Notes: generated by a model not told the origin, from the sequence alone. Numbered from the stretch's first letter, positions 53,701-64,000 are shown. The stretch is 64,000 bases of DNA from Stichopus chloronotus (GCA_021234535.1 CM037840.1:27975520-28039519), one strand, 5' to 3'. A program made the numbers and translations.

Positions 53701-56700
53701 CACATGACACAGATTTTTCAACTCTCCTGAGATCTCTCACAGGTACATACCATTCTTTTCCCTTTACCCAAATAACCTATCCAACCTGTGTGTTCAGTGC
53801 CCGACCAGTGGTTTCAGTCCCCGACCGGTGGGTTCAGTGCCGGACGGGTCCGGTGACTGATGGGTTAAATTTCCGATTAATGGGTCCAATGGCTCACAAG
53901 TGGGTTCCCTCCCTGACCAGCGTGTTCGGTGCCTGATGCACCGCTTGATTTAATAAGTACTGGACTCTAACACTGAGGGCTATAGTGTCAAGTGAATATT
54001 AAGTTTCCAAGCAATATTGCTCCTCCCTTGCTGGGTTTTGAGCAGTTTCTGTAAAGTTTCTAAGCAATATTGCTGCTCCCTTGCTGGGTATTGAGCAGTT
54101 TCTGTAAAGTTTCGAAGCATTAGTGCTGCTCTCTTGCCTGATATTGAGCAGTTTTACTGCCCTGCAGTAGTTTAGGTTGCTGAGATTTCAGCACGGTTTA
54201 CCGCTCTAATGTACTGTGTATTGATTTTCAGCAGTAGAACAGCTCTAAAGGGAATGTTGAGATTCACAGCAAGCCTGCTGCTCTTGAGTAGGTTGTTGGG
54301 TAGTGATGCTGCTCTAATGTAGGGTGCTGAAATCCACTGGTGTAACACTGCTCTGGTGTAATATATTGAGATTTATACAGCAGTATAGCAGTAGATTTGT
54401 ATAGCAGGGTGCCGAATTCCACCAGTGTTACTGGTCTATTTTTTCTTTCTTTTTTTTTTGTCAATATAGATTCCCTCAGCATCTCCTGTCCTGAGAACAT
54501 TCTGACATCCGTCAGTCCCGGTGAGTCAAGCAGAACAGTCTCCTGGACCCCGGCAACCATAACAGGCTCGACAGGGTCGATAGTCTACACGGAGTCACAT
54601 CCTAGTGACAGCGTCTTCCCCCTGGGAACCACTGTGGTGACGATCACCGCGGCTGACACGGTTGCCTCTGTGTCTTGTACCTTCATGGTAGAAGTTGCGG
54701 TATCAGGTAGGTCTATCCGCCGAGAAAATTATATATCACTGGTCACGGTAATTCCCTCGTCAGATAACGTTTTAAGCTCTGATGACCTCGGTCGTAGAAT
54801 CCGGCAGGAACGAGTTTTTTTAACTGGTGTGTCATCGATCTTAAAGAGACTCATTGAGTTGTTCTGTGAAATTAACTAAATTTTTCTAAACCTGTCCTTA
54901 GTTTACTTCACACATACTAAGGACAAATGGTCACACTAAGAGGATTCCAGTGTTTCACATACAATGGAACATAAACAAGTGAGTAATTACGGATTTAATT
55001 TTGTTTTTGAAAATTTGTGACCAGACATGTTCATATTAGTATATTATTCACATGCACACAACCAGTTACAAGTAATGGTCGAAAATTTTGACAGTTTCCA
55101 TAACTATTGAAGTGTGAAACTTGACCAATTATGCTAATTGTAAGTATTGTCCTTCAAAATCACCAGTGTTTAAGTGCCCTACATTAAATGAAAATTCCAC
55201 TGAAAAACTTAAGGGATTTCGAAAATGAAAGGGAGATTCTTTTTTTCACTGCAAACACCTCAAACTTCCACATATATCCTGCTCATTGCTAAACATATTG
55301 TTGTTACAAGGAAGACTGCGCTTGTGAAAGAATAATTGTCAGTTGCAGACACATATCACAGCAATTGACTTTTTCGTTATTTTCTCCTAAAACGGAAGCG
55401 CATATTGGAACCTGGAAATTTTACACTGATAGAATACTAGAATGGGTTTGTGGAAGATTGAGCTTAAATTGTTGTGGAAAATGAAGGTTGCAGTGCTTAC
55501 ACTATTTTAATGTTTTGGGGTTGTTGTTTTAGCCCGTTAAAGATTGGCGAATCCGCAAGCTAGATCCACAAAAACCCTTCAGAAAGCAAGTGAAATCGTG
55601 AAACTGGCATAGAGAGCCCAAATGTGGTTCCGTCAGCGTGAATGATGAGCTTGGTGTAACGCTGAGAGATTGCCACTGTCTGGTTCCATCTCATCGAGGA
55701 GGAGATGCAGATCGCCTCCCCCAGTGATGTCAAAGTACTTTTGATGCAGAGGGGAACAGACCCTATTGTCTTCTGCAGTGATGTGTCAAAATTGCCAGGG
55801 ACCCCCCAAATCATTTCCCTCCTCCGACCCCCATGTACTCCGTAGCACCCACCTCAGACCATTCCCAGTACCCTAACTGGGGGGAGGGTAGGAACCACTC
55901 GATCCAGCAGATTTTGATGATCTAAGTGTGGCATCTTCCACTGGGATATGGTGAACTATCATGTCCCGCAGTAATGCGAGCATTAACCCCGGGAGTAAGA
56001 ACCTTGCACTCATCGGCAACCATTGAAATAATACAAAGAAGGGGAACATCAAACCCTGGGAACAATAAACCTCTGGAACATCAGGTAGACCCTAGCTTAA
56101 TGATACTCTTTTCAATCAGTGAGTACTTAAATAGCCACATAGGCATATGTAACACTTCTATCTCTTGTGCCATATTTCATGTAGTTAAGCATCTTCATAG
56201 AGCTCATGGTGACAACAGGCTTTTCTTGAGTTCCTTTTGTACCTGTAACAGCTACATTATGACTCCCTCACCCCCCTTATCCACCCACCCCATCCCCTTA
56301 TCCACCCACCCCACCCCCTTATCCACCCACCCCACCCCCTTATCCACCCACCCCACCCCCTTATCCACCCACCCCACCCCCTTATCCACCCACCCCACCC
56401 CCTTATCCACCCACCCCACCCCCTTATCCACCCACCCCACCCCCTTATCCACCCACCCCACCCCCTTATCCACCCACCCCACCCCCTTATCCACCCACCC
56501 CACCCCCTTATCCACCCACCCCCTATCCACCCACCCCACTTATCCACCCACCCCACCCCCTTATCCACCCACCCCACCCCCTTATCCACCCACCCCACCC
56601 CCTTATCCACCCACCCCCCTCTCTCATTGCTGTGAAGCAGCTATCAGCGTCTCCTGTTTGTTTTTGTTCGTTTTTTTTTTCCAGTCAAAAAGTAGTAGAA

Positions 56701-59700
56701 AGTGAGCAGTGTTCCTGCAGTCATGGAAAACTTGGTAATGTCATGGCAATTTGGCAAATCCTTTCAAGAGCTAGATAGCTTTGAAATTCGGAGAAATTGT
56801 GGCAAGTCTTGGAAGAGCCATGGAAATTCTCACAAAGTGACATTTTTTCTTGTTTCATGCATAGTATCAAAACGTGTTTTCACCAAAAATGTCAAAATTT
56901 TTTATTTTCTTCCCTTCACATTGCTTCTGGCTTTCTTGCTATTATGGTTGGAAACTTTATGTCATAGGGAAGAAAGTCATGGAAATTTAATTATTTGGTA
57001 AAAGGAAAGTCGTGGAAGAGTCATGAAAATTGATTCCCCAGAATCCCTCAGCTCATCAAACACCCATCTGAGTTTCTAATGCTGCCTCGACTGCACAATC
57101 CACTGCACAAATACGTTCTCAAGTGATTGAGTACGATTAAAAGATCTTTTATGCCCAGCGATCAAATAGATTTTCTCTAACATGAGAAAGTATAGTTCTG
57201 ACCAGTCATGCAAATGTGCCTAAATTCATGCTGTGTTTTTAGTAAGGTGCCCCCAGGGGCATGGATCGTAGCAATTAATGCTATTGAGTAGCAATTATTA
57301 ATTCATTCATTTCATTTTATAAATAAAAAACAAAATAATAAATAAAAACAAAATGAATTTATTAATCCTTCTGTGGATTGCAAGAGGACCATTCCTCCAT
57401 CGGCTGGTCAGCCTTTCATGTTGTTCTTTTAGATCCAAACTACAATCACTTTTAAAGCTGGCAATTTTGCTACAGTAGCAATTTCATCTATTTGTGTTCT
57501 TCATCAGTGTTACAGTGAAGGCAAAATAGGGGAAAGATCACTTGTCTCAAAATCAGGAAGAGAACTGTGTATTCATCTTCCAGATATTTTGCAAGAATAG
57601 GGCTTAAATGATAATTTTCTTGTAGTAGATGTAACACATTTGACTTTCAGAGGCAAAATATGACAAATTTTTCATCTCACATGCCAGCTTTAAGTTTGAG
57701 ATGATCAGTATATGATAATACCTTGAGAAAGTCGTGCAATCAAGCATCTCATTTCAACTATCTTGTCACTTACCCACAACCTTTTTCTTTACTTACTTAC
57801 CTATTTTGTTAGAGCCACTCGCCCAAAGTATTAGTTTTGTCGTATGTAGTGTGAATTTAAAATTTATGAATTTACTGATGCCTCATCTCACAGATTGAAA
57901 TGTCATGAGATGTCATGTTATGTTGAGTGAAGATGAGTATTCCCGACTAAACTTTGCAATTGACATCACAGAAGTGATACACAAGTCAGCTGCAGCTATA
58001 ACACCCGTTTGTCATTGCTTGTTTGAGTGACAAATCTTGGCACATCTCTAAGAAACATCTGTAGCGTTAGCAACAGAAACCTACGTTTGTACCGTTACAG
58101 AATTAGTATGAGTTGGTCACCGAGTTTCAAAAAAAAATCTCAAAATTATCAAGATATCCATGAATACTTGCCCATAAGCTTCCCCAAATGTATGCTTTGA
58201 CTAACCGCACAAAAAATTAAACACTGGGAAGCGATTAAGCGGTAAATGGGAACCTTGTGTTCAGTACCAAATGGTGTTTGGTTAAATTAAGATAGTTACT
58301 CCAGTTGCCACATGATCTATGCTTTCTTTCATGGATACAACTAGTCATGAAGTAATAAAACTAAAGGAAACACAACTAAGCGGTCAACAATGCCAGAAGC
58401 AAAAGTGTAGTGTGTTCTCAACAACCGATGGGAAATAAAAAAAAAGATGGAAATGCACAAAATACTACTTCTTAGTATCTGAATATTTACAGTACAAAAC
58501 AGAATGTGAAACAACTTTGCTTAATAACAGCATGAATTGACATTGTCTTTTGCAAATTTAAAGTTTGGATTCCATCAAAATTAGAGAAACGTTGTAATGA
58601 AACATGTCTTACTTTTATCCGTTAACCACATATTACATCTTTTGACGTAAAGATTGCACGCTGTAAACATTGTGCGTGGGTGTCCATTTCAGTTGCAAAC
58701 ATGTGAAAAGAAAAAAAAAGAAGTTACAGAGTTCCCTCATTAGAAGTCTGGATTGCCCCCTCCCTAAATGTAACTCTGTCACAATGACTGAAAATTGCAC
58801 CCACCGTGGACCAGCGTAACATACACAGAGATATGCACAATTTACATGCCTGAAACATGGATGGTGTAACCAATAGCTGGGTGAATCTGCTACATCACAT
58901 TAAAATTATGCAATGCCTACCCTAGGTGGTACTGGTGCCTGCTGCTTTTGTACTTCGTCCTACGTAAACCATCAACAAAACTTACCTGTATCTGTGTTGC
59001 AGAAGTACGATTTACTCTCTGTTTATCGTGCAAAAGAAGCAGAGTAACTTTCACTTCTCCGAGGTCATTGTTATGCTACATTATTAATGCAGGGCACCTC
59101 ACCAACATAGACGTACAGGCTGATGTCGAGAAGCTTATAATAAATTCATCTATTCCCGTACTCATTTTGTCAAAGAACATTGCAGTTTAAGGATAAGCAG
59201 TCATCGGGCAACTTCCCGAGACACATCACATGTCCCTTGTTTATGTCAGAACGTCTCATGTATTATTTGAAATTCGATGAGCCATCAGCGCCTTCCTGTC
59301 TCCGACGTCCTCGAGAGATGCAGTTTATGCATGATGTTCTTCCTTCCTTTGTTTCGTGTTAAAGGTGATACGTCCGACTCGTTTTCGGTCACGTGCCCGG
59401 GAGACGTGGTCGCATTCGCAGGACAGGACCAGTCCTCCGTCGCAGTGACGTGGGACCCTCCCGTGACGTCTAACGCCAATGGCCCCGTAACAGTGCAGTA
59501 CTCCCCTGAGATCAACTCTCTTTTTCCGTTGGGAACCACAGTGGTGGTTGTCACAGCAGCCGATTCTACCAGTGCTATCCAGTGCAATTTCGAAGTTACT
59601 GTGCAAGGTTTGTGCATTACGTGAATTGTGCATTATTTGAATGAATGTGATTTTGTTTCTCTTTCATGTTGCTGTGGTGTTGATGTGGAAGGAGATGTAT

Positions 59701-62700
59701 ATGTATATTTTGGCCACTCAGTTGTGACCACCTGCCACTAGTGAATAGAAAATAATGGCAGACTTGAATATTTAAGTATAAAGGCAGGTTTGGTGGAGGT
59801 GAAAGGCCATTTATCTTAAACAGGTGTCAACTTGTGAAAACTTTGGAATCACAGTATCTCAAAAAGGGAACTTAGTTGGCACTGATTTCATATTTGCTAA
59901 GTAGGTGTAGTGGTGGTTTACCTCATTGAGGGCAAAAGCTTATGATATTTGATGGAGGCCAGTGTTGTTTTAGTCAACATGTATAACTGTGTGAACACCA
60001 TGTACCCATGGGATCTCCAGCCAGAAGGCTGGTTATATCTACCCACCATGCAGGTGTGCATGTTGGGGCAGTGCCAATGTTCTCGAGGTCCCATGTTCCC
60101 TGGTTTCGATGTCCCAGAGATTCGATGCGGACCTTGAGAACATCGAATCCTTCTAACGAAGAACTCTGGGGAACATTCAACCTTGGGAACAGTGAACCTC
60201 AGGAATTACAGCGACATTTCTGGGAACCTCGAACCCCGGGAATAACGAACCTCGTACTCATCGGCAACCATTGAGGTACAGTAATACAAAAATGGAGAAC
60301 ATCGAACCCAGGAGGACCAGGAACCCCGGGGACATCGGGTACACCCCTGCATGTTGAGTCCTGATAATGTCTGTTAGTCATCATCTTGAGTTAGCAGATG
60401 TTGCTGTGTAGGTAGCAACTGTTATCATCTCAGTCAGTGATATGACATTGGGCACTCTTCTGCTTAGAAAGAGAAAAACGAGATTGAATGGTGTAATATT
60501 CCTCAATTAATTCACTGGAAAAACCCAGAAAAAAGAAAACCCAGGACCAGGAAGACAGCTGCTAGGTCCTGATATACCTCTAGGTCTTGATAGAAACAGT
60601 ACAAGAAAGGAGCCATTATCAAAGAAACTGGATACCTAATTTGTTCTTAGTGATAATTTGGGCTCCTGTCTATAGATCTTATGTAATCAGCGTACGTAAC
60701 AGAACATCAGCCTAAAACTATTTGTGTGAAGAGGGCAACGTAAATGACCTGTGTAATTGCAGAGTCCCTTTTCTCCACAAAGATGGTACACTATGGCTAA
60801 GTTTACAAAAGAAATTCATATGGCTACTACAAAGTGCATTCATGTTACAGCGCCTGTTCGCTTGCCAACCTGCTGTTCGTCACGGATTGCAGTACCCCTC
60901 ATTTCCTTAGATATTGCATTCGATTCCAAATGATTAATTGGGCCATGAATGTGAATATTATGTGCAGAGAGGATGAACACAGTTCAAGTTTGCATGCAGT
61001 TACATTGTCTATAATAACAGACTGGCAGCACGCTGCGTTGTGTCGTCACTTTCTTGTTCACTTTTCAGTTTTCTATCATCAAAATTGGCAAAGAGCTGAT
61101 TGATGAATATCCATAGGTATCATGCAATGAAAACCGCCTCGCAAACCATGGATGAATTTAAAATGCAGCCGTTTTGTCGCAAATCACTGTAGTATTTTAT
61201 GAAAATCGTTTCATCGTTTCATCGAACGTGACTAAACTGGGGATGAAACAATGATTTTTTGGTAATGCCTATAACAGAAATTCCGCAGAATTTGATTTCA
61301 CTGGTCTTCCCGTCCCCATTGGTCCTTTTAGCCGGAACAGCAGCCTTCTCGATAATATGCCCCAACGACAGGACGGTCGGAACCCGCCAGGGAGAGGTCT
61401 TCGCAATATTGAATTTCGACGAGCCTCAGATCCTAGGTCAGACTGTCGGAGGTTACACCGTCACGTACAACCCTCCCGAGACGACTCTCTACCAGATCGG
61501 GACGACGGCGGTAGTGGTGACGGTGGCAGACAGTGTCTCGGCTCTGTCCTGCACCTTTGACGTCACAGTTAGAGGTACAAAGCTTAGATCAGATTTAGCA
61601 TAGAACAGATTTTGTTGTAAGAAAGACATAATACATGTTGGAAACTTGTTAGTGTTTGATCAGAAGATGAAGGAAATGATAAACTTTTTTTGTTTTTTGG
61701 TTTCATTATTACGTCAAATAAAGTTTCCTTTTGTCTGCTCAGAATGCAGGGCTGTAAATTTCTTGTTTTCGTTTACCTTGTGATTTTTTGACAGTCTTTG
61801 AAAGTTTGCTTTCATGAATACGCACAGCAGTGTGCGTCATTGTGGGTGCCTGTTCAAGTAAAAACACACTTGCTTGAAAAGCATATCTGTATTTTTGAGT
61901 CATGTATATTGCACATGCGTCCTTCTCTTGAACTCCCATCCATAATGCTTCAGTGAATGGTGCATACACGTACTGTATATTGTTATTATTAATATGTAAA
62001 ATGCATGCATCATCAATGCAATATCTTAAGGAGGTAGAAATATAGGTGGGCCTGCCAAATGGAAGAGAAATTCCGTGTGTGTGTGTTACAGAGATCATCA
62101 AGTATGATGAGCAGGCTGCATAGCCCACACAACCATGTTTAGGGTTCATTTTGTCTACCTCAAACAACTTTCAAAGAAGATCAGAGAAGTTCATTTGTTG
62201 AGTTTATGCTTCCTTCCAGACCTCGAACTGCCCGTCCTTGTTTGCGACGCCGGCCGTGAAGTGGACACAGATCCTGGCCAGGACTATGCCACCATCTCGT
62301 GGACGGCACCCACGGCCTCGGACAACATGGACAATGGGCTGCAGGTCACCTTGAGCAGGCAACCGGGACGTTTCACCGTTGGGACCCACACTGTGACCGC
62401 TTCGGCAACAGACAGCAGTGGCAACACAGGGACTTGCTCGTGGACTTACGTCGTTAGAGGTGACTAATTGCGAAAGTTGTCTCACTGACATTCGGCTTAC
62501 ATGTAACTCATTGAGGAAAGAGAGTGTTCCTTTGTGTAGCAGATGTTGGGGGAGCTGAACGTAATCGGCAGACCCAAACATATCTTCAAATGTAGGTCAC
62601 ATTTCCCCAAAAATTTACAAACAGTGTCCTTAGAGGGAGAATTTGTAATTAAGGCTTTGTCAATGTCGATTGCATCGAACATCTTCTCACTTACTTTCAA

Positions 62701-63421
62701 GGTATGACATTTAAATTTGTCAGTCATCTTAGCTAAGGAATAATAGAAGCACTCTTGTATTATGTCGTATTGAAATGAATTCAGACTGACTTTTTCTTGG
62801 TCTTTAAAATACCTTCCTATCAGGGCATCTTTTCAATACGATTTAAGGCAAAACTAGTAGGACATGAGCAGCTTGCTTATCTGATCCATAAGGTGGACAG
62901 CATACGTGTAATTTATGTTTCTTCTGAACTATGGCAGAAGGTCAAATGGGAGCAGATTTAGGTTTGTTTTCTCAGAAACTTCCTCTCGGCCATGCATATT
63001 TTTAATACGGAGTTCTATGAAGTGCTTAAATCTACTGAGTATTCAGCAGTACTTTACAATCCTTATGTAAAACAGAATTAAGCAACTTAAACTTCATAGA
63101 GCAGAACGGATGGCTGTAGTGTTTAAATGCAACATTCCAAAATGTACTTTGTGACATTTTCGTGACTTCTTCCAGACATGGAACCACCGGTGGTCACATG
63201 CCCCTCACCCTTCACGGTCCGCATCCCGTCGACGCAGACTTCAGTGGTAGTGGACTATGAGAATCTGGTCAGCGCATCAGACAATGTTGCCATCGGAGTC
63301 GCAATCAACATCTCTCCTTCAGACATCTACCCTTTCAGGGTGGGGGTCTACAATCCCGTCGCCACGGCTACCGATTCCTCTGGGAATGTCCACCAGTGTA
63401 CCTTCCAGATGACAGTGTCAG
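47543..63421 (+). CDS. Type II membrane protein with SEA domain and HYR repeats (partial)
   Basis: Exons 47543-47753, 48371-48478, 50772-50881, 51607-51677, 53143-53333, 53605-53646, 54470-54706, 59365-59607, 61332-61574, 62220-62459 and 63176-63421 join in one frame with consistent phases, about 640 codons. Order: Arg/Tyr/Pro-rich N-tail, one transmembrane helix with no signal peptide, Asn/Thr/Ser linker, SEA domain, short linker, then five HYR domains. The positive charge before the helix predicts a type II orientation with SEA and HYR outside the cell. HYR domains are immunoglobulin-like adhesion modules known from hyalin. The true start exon and the C-terminus are not seen. I do not recognise a named orthologue. 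The protein is probably a cell-surface adhesion or matrix-binding molecule; that role is inferred. Confidence 0.88.
48371..48478 (+). CDS. HYR-gene exon: Ser/Thr/Asn linker
   Basis: 108 nt, acceptor TTTGCAG and donor GTGAGT, phase 1-1. Reads SGNSSSNGTATTNAAVV and on; two NxS/T sites suggest glycosylation of an extracellular stalk. Confidence 0.82.
48479..50771. other. HYR-gene intron of 2.3 kb
   Basis: No exon, repeat family or RNA gene is recognised. A short GTCTGTC run lies near 50585-50640. An almost identical phrase, AGGGAAATAGGGCGTTT at 49353 and inverted near 49680, brackets about 330 bases. Confidence 0.4.
50772..50881 (+). CDS. HYR-gene exon: start of SEA domain
   Basis: 110 nt, acceptor CTCCACAG and donor GTAAGT, phase 1-0. 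TTVSFNQGFSDTSSSSFRAL and LLLGP fit the first strand and helix of SEA domains in type II membrane proteins. Confidence 0.85.
51607..51677 (+). CDS. HYR-gene exon: middle of SEA domain
   Basis: 71 nt, acceptor CTTGCAG and donor GTATGT, phase 0-2. IDDSFASSDLAAVYQGSELI matches the SEA pattern F..S.L...Y.GSE. Confidence 0.87.
52590..53060 (+). repeat. Intronic tandem repeat with nuclear-receptor half-sites
   Basis: A block with ATATCTCA, GTGTAGGTAGTCCATTGTGA or a close form, and TCAAAGGTCATTTGAGG occurs near 52600-52760 and again near 52900-53060, with a related part between. Perfect AGGTCA pairs are seen: DR1 at 52698-52710 and 52843-52855, and DR4 at 52850-52865 and 52995-53010. A weak relative lies near 59800-59930. 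Confidence 0.75.
53143..53333 (+). CDS. HYR-gene exon: end of SEA domain
   Basis: 191 nt, acceptor CCGGCAG and donor GTAAAA, phase 2-1. INGGTRIVVRLRFFAR is the strand holding the autoproteolysis site in SEA domains. The canonical G-SVVV is GTRIVV here. Confidence 0.85.
53605..53646 (+). CDS. HYR-gene microexon
   Basis: 42 nt, acceptor CCATCAG and donor GTAAAA, phase 1-1. It encodes GINVPVQVPGGST, a linker between SEA and the first HYR. Being symmetric, it could be skipped without a frame change. Confidence 0.72.
53795..54400 (+). repeat. Two tandem-repeat tracts in one intron
   Basis: 53795-53935 repeats a GTGGGTTCAGTGCCCGACC-like unit of about 25 bases five to six times. 54000-54400 repeats GCAATATTGCTGCTCCCTTG with TTGAGCAGTTTCTGTAAAG at about 58-base spacing, then decays into GCTCTAATGTA phrases. 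Confidence 0.75.
54470..54706 (+). CDS. HYR domain 1 exon
   Basis: 237 nt, acceptor CAATATAG and donor GTAGGT, phase 1-1. ISCPENIL opens the domain and FPLGTTVVTITAADTVASVS with CTFMVEV closes it. The two Cys of the HYR fold are present. The usual ATDxSGN turn is AADTVAS. Confidence 0.9.
54832..55165 (+). repeat. Dispersed repeat of about 340 bp, copy 2
   Basis: Matches 13350-13700 in the same orientation, directly after the HYR 1 exon. It lies in the longest intron of the gene. Confidence 0.75.
55985..56095 (+). repeat. GGGAAC-rich repeat, copy 1
   Basis: CACTCATCGGCAACCATTGA and GGGGAACATCAAACCCTGGG recur with changes at 60230-60350, in a later intron of the same gene. Confidence 0.72.
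56268..56620 (+). repeat. 21-bp minisatellite, about 16 copies
   Basis: Unit CCACCCACCCCACCCCCTTAT is repeated with few changes; one copy is shortened near 56520-56545. The minus strand reads GGGGGTGGGGTGGGTGG per unit, several G runs with one-base loops. The proline-rich and WVDKGVG open frames here are artefacts. Confidence 0.95.
57480..57560 (-). repeat. Dispersed repeat, family 2, copy 3 (fragment)
   Basis: The reverse complement reads TTTGAGACAAGTGATCTTTC and CACTGATGAAGAACAC, as at 33840. Confidence 0.5.
59365..59607 (+). CDS. HYR domain 2 exon
   Basis: 243 nt, acceptor TGTTAAAG and donor GTTTGT, phase 1-1. VTCPGDVVAF at the start; FPLGTTVVVVTAADSTSAIQ and CNFEVTV at the end. Closest to HYR 1. 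Confidence 0.9.
59608..61331. other. HYR-gene intron of 1.7 kb
   Basis: Holds a relic of the 52590 repeat near 59800-59930 and the GGGAAC-rich repeat at 60100-60350. The open frames near 60008 and 60834 have no recognisable content. Confidence 0.4.
60100..60350 (+). repeat. GGGAAC-rich repeat, copy 2
   Basis: CTCATCGGCAACCATTGAGG and GGAGAACATCGAACCCAGGA parallel 55985-56095. The part before it (60100-60230) repeats GGGAACCTCGAACC-like phrases at short spacing. Confidence 0.72.
61332..61574 (+). CDS. HYR domain 3 exon
   Basis: 243 nt, acceptor CCTTTTAG and donor GTACAA, phase 1-1. IICPNDRTV at the start; YQIGTTAVVVTVADSVSALS and CTFDVTV at the end. Confidence 0.9.
61575..63175. other. Introns either side of the HYR 4 exon
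   Basis: 645 and 716 bases. No repeats or genes are recognised; the reverse-strand open frames at 61739-62167 and 62204-62581 are chance or exon shadows. Confidence 0.4.
62220..62459 (+). CDS. HYR domain 4 exon
   Basis: 240 nt, acceptor CCTTCCAG and donor GTGACT, phase 1-1. LVCDAGREVDTDPGQDYATI opens it, with Cys-Asp instead of Cys-Pro. VGTHTVTASATDSSGNTGTC keeps the canonical ATDSSGN turn. Confidence 0.9.
63176..63421 (+). CDS. HYR domain 5 exon
   Basis: 246 nt, acceptor CTTCCAG and donor GTGAGT, phase 1-1. MEPPVVTCPSPF opens it, and YNPVATATDSSGNVHQCTFQ closes it, the most canonical HYR of the five. The phase-1 donor shows that the protein continues to the right. Confidence 0.92.
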
Positions 63422-63526
63422 GTGAGTTTCAAATTTTTTTTTTTTTTATTTAAGTATTGCATGAATTGTTTTCATCTCTTGTATAAAAGACCTTTGTTGC
63501 TCTCAGGGTGTCTGGTAAACAGATGG

Positions 63527-63855
63527 TGTGGAGATTGATTGGTGTGGATGGTGTGAAATGGTGTGGAGGATTAAATTGTGTGGATTGTGTGAATGGTGTC
63601 AAATGGTGTAGAGAATTGGATGGTGTGAAATGGTGTGGAGGATTAAATTGTGTGAATGGTGTCAAATGGTGTAGAAAATTGGATGGTGTGAAATGGTGTG
63701 GAGGATTAAATTGTGTGGATTGTGTGAATGGTGTCAAATGGTGTAGAAAATTGGTTGGTGTGAAATGGTGTGGAGGATGAAATTGTGAGGATGGTGTTAA
63801 TGGTGTGAAATGGTGTGGAGGATGGAATGGTGTGGATGTTGTGGATGGTGTGAAG
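63527..63855 (+). repeat. GT-rich minisatellite
   Basis: GGTGTGAAATGGTGTGGAGG followed by ATTAAATTGTGTGGATTGTG or variants recurs about five times with spacing of about 60-75 bases. Open frames on both strands (KWCGGLNCVNGV; HFTPSTPF) come from it. Confidence 0.9.
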
Positions 63856-64000
63856 GATTGAATCATTAACAAGTTGCCATCAGGAATCCTGTAATCCTTT
63901 ATTGGCTGTTGGCAAATCTAAGAAATCTTCTGGTGTGTCTACTTGCATATCATAAAAAATTCTGGTGTATCCAAATAGAGAATGTTAAGAGATTTTTCTT

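Larger units (their letters stand above)
54707..59364. other. HYR-gene intron of 4.7 kb
   Basis: Holds the dispersed repeat at 54832, a GGGAAC-rich repeat at 55985-56095, the 21-bp minisatellite at 56268-56620 and a fragment of dispersed family 2 at 57480-57560. No further HYR exon could be found in it. Confidence 0.45.

Noticed and set aside
56252..56610. Long Gly/Trp/Asp/Lys and Pro/Thr/His repeat proteins
   Set aside because: All frames through the 21-bp minisatellite are open on both strands because the unit length is a multiple of three.
59285..59633. Two minus-strand frames over 100 codons
   Set aside because: They are shadows of the HYR 2 exon, whose plus-strand frame has splice sites, phase and domain match.
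63450..63872. 140-codon His/Pro/Thr-rich frame on the minus strand
   Set aside because: It runs through the GT-rich minisatellite and is antisense to the HYR gene.

Overview
This is a metazoan nuclear genome window: AT-rich, with short exons, GT..AG introns and many old transposons. The gene content (a GABA-B1-type receptor and a hyalin-repeat (HYR) protein) together with CR1-like LINEs, a Penelope-like element and a Ty3/gypsy relic suggests an invertebrate deuterostome. An echinoderm, possibly a sea cucumber, is my best guess, but the species cannot be fixed from the sequence.

Left third (808-19673, minus strand): the first ten coding exons of a class C GPCR of the GABA-B receptor type 1 family. 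They cover the signal peptide and almost all of the extracellular Venus-flytrap (VFT) domain, 435 residues, with every splice phase consistent. The seven-helix part lies beyond the left edge. The residues that in human GABA-B1 hold the carboxylate of GABA are kept, but the two that hold its amine (His and Glu) are Trp and Thr here, so this paralogue may bind a different ligand. Its introns hold a LINE tail, microsatellites and dispersed repeats.

Middle (19.7-47.5 kb): no host gene that I can support. It contains microsatellites and minisatellites, an LTR end with a primer-binding-site-like sequence, a tandem array of about 240-bp units, a 5'-truncated Penelope-like element with reverse transcriptase and GIY-YIG endonuclease next to a (TA)50 tract, and a pile-up of LINE fragments (35.0-39.6 kb) with a nested solo LTR. 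These are followed by a short CAG..CTG-ended MITE with a 5-bp target duplication, two arrays of one satellite in opposite orientation (40.2-40.9 and 44.2-44.7 kb), a second LINE tail and a Ty3/gypsy RNase H relic.

Right quarter (47.5-64 kb, plus strand): at least eleven exons of a predicted type II membrane protein. A short Arg/Tyr/Pro-rich cytoplasmic tail leads to one transmembrane helix, a linker, a SEA domain over three exons, and at least five HYR domains with one domain per exon, all in phase 1-1. The gene runs off the right edge. Its introns carry a transposon-like repeat with perfect nuclear-receptor DR1 and DR4 half-site pairs, a 21-bp minisatellite with strong G-quadruplex potential, and other tandem repeats.

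The two genes diverge from the repeat-rich middle and no functional link between them is visible. Exon borders were read by eye from splice sites, reading phase and remembered family alignments; no searches were run.
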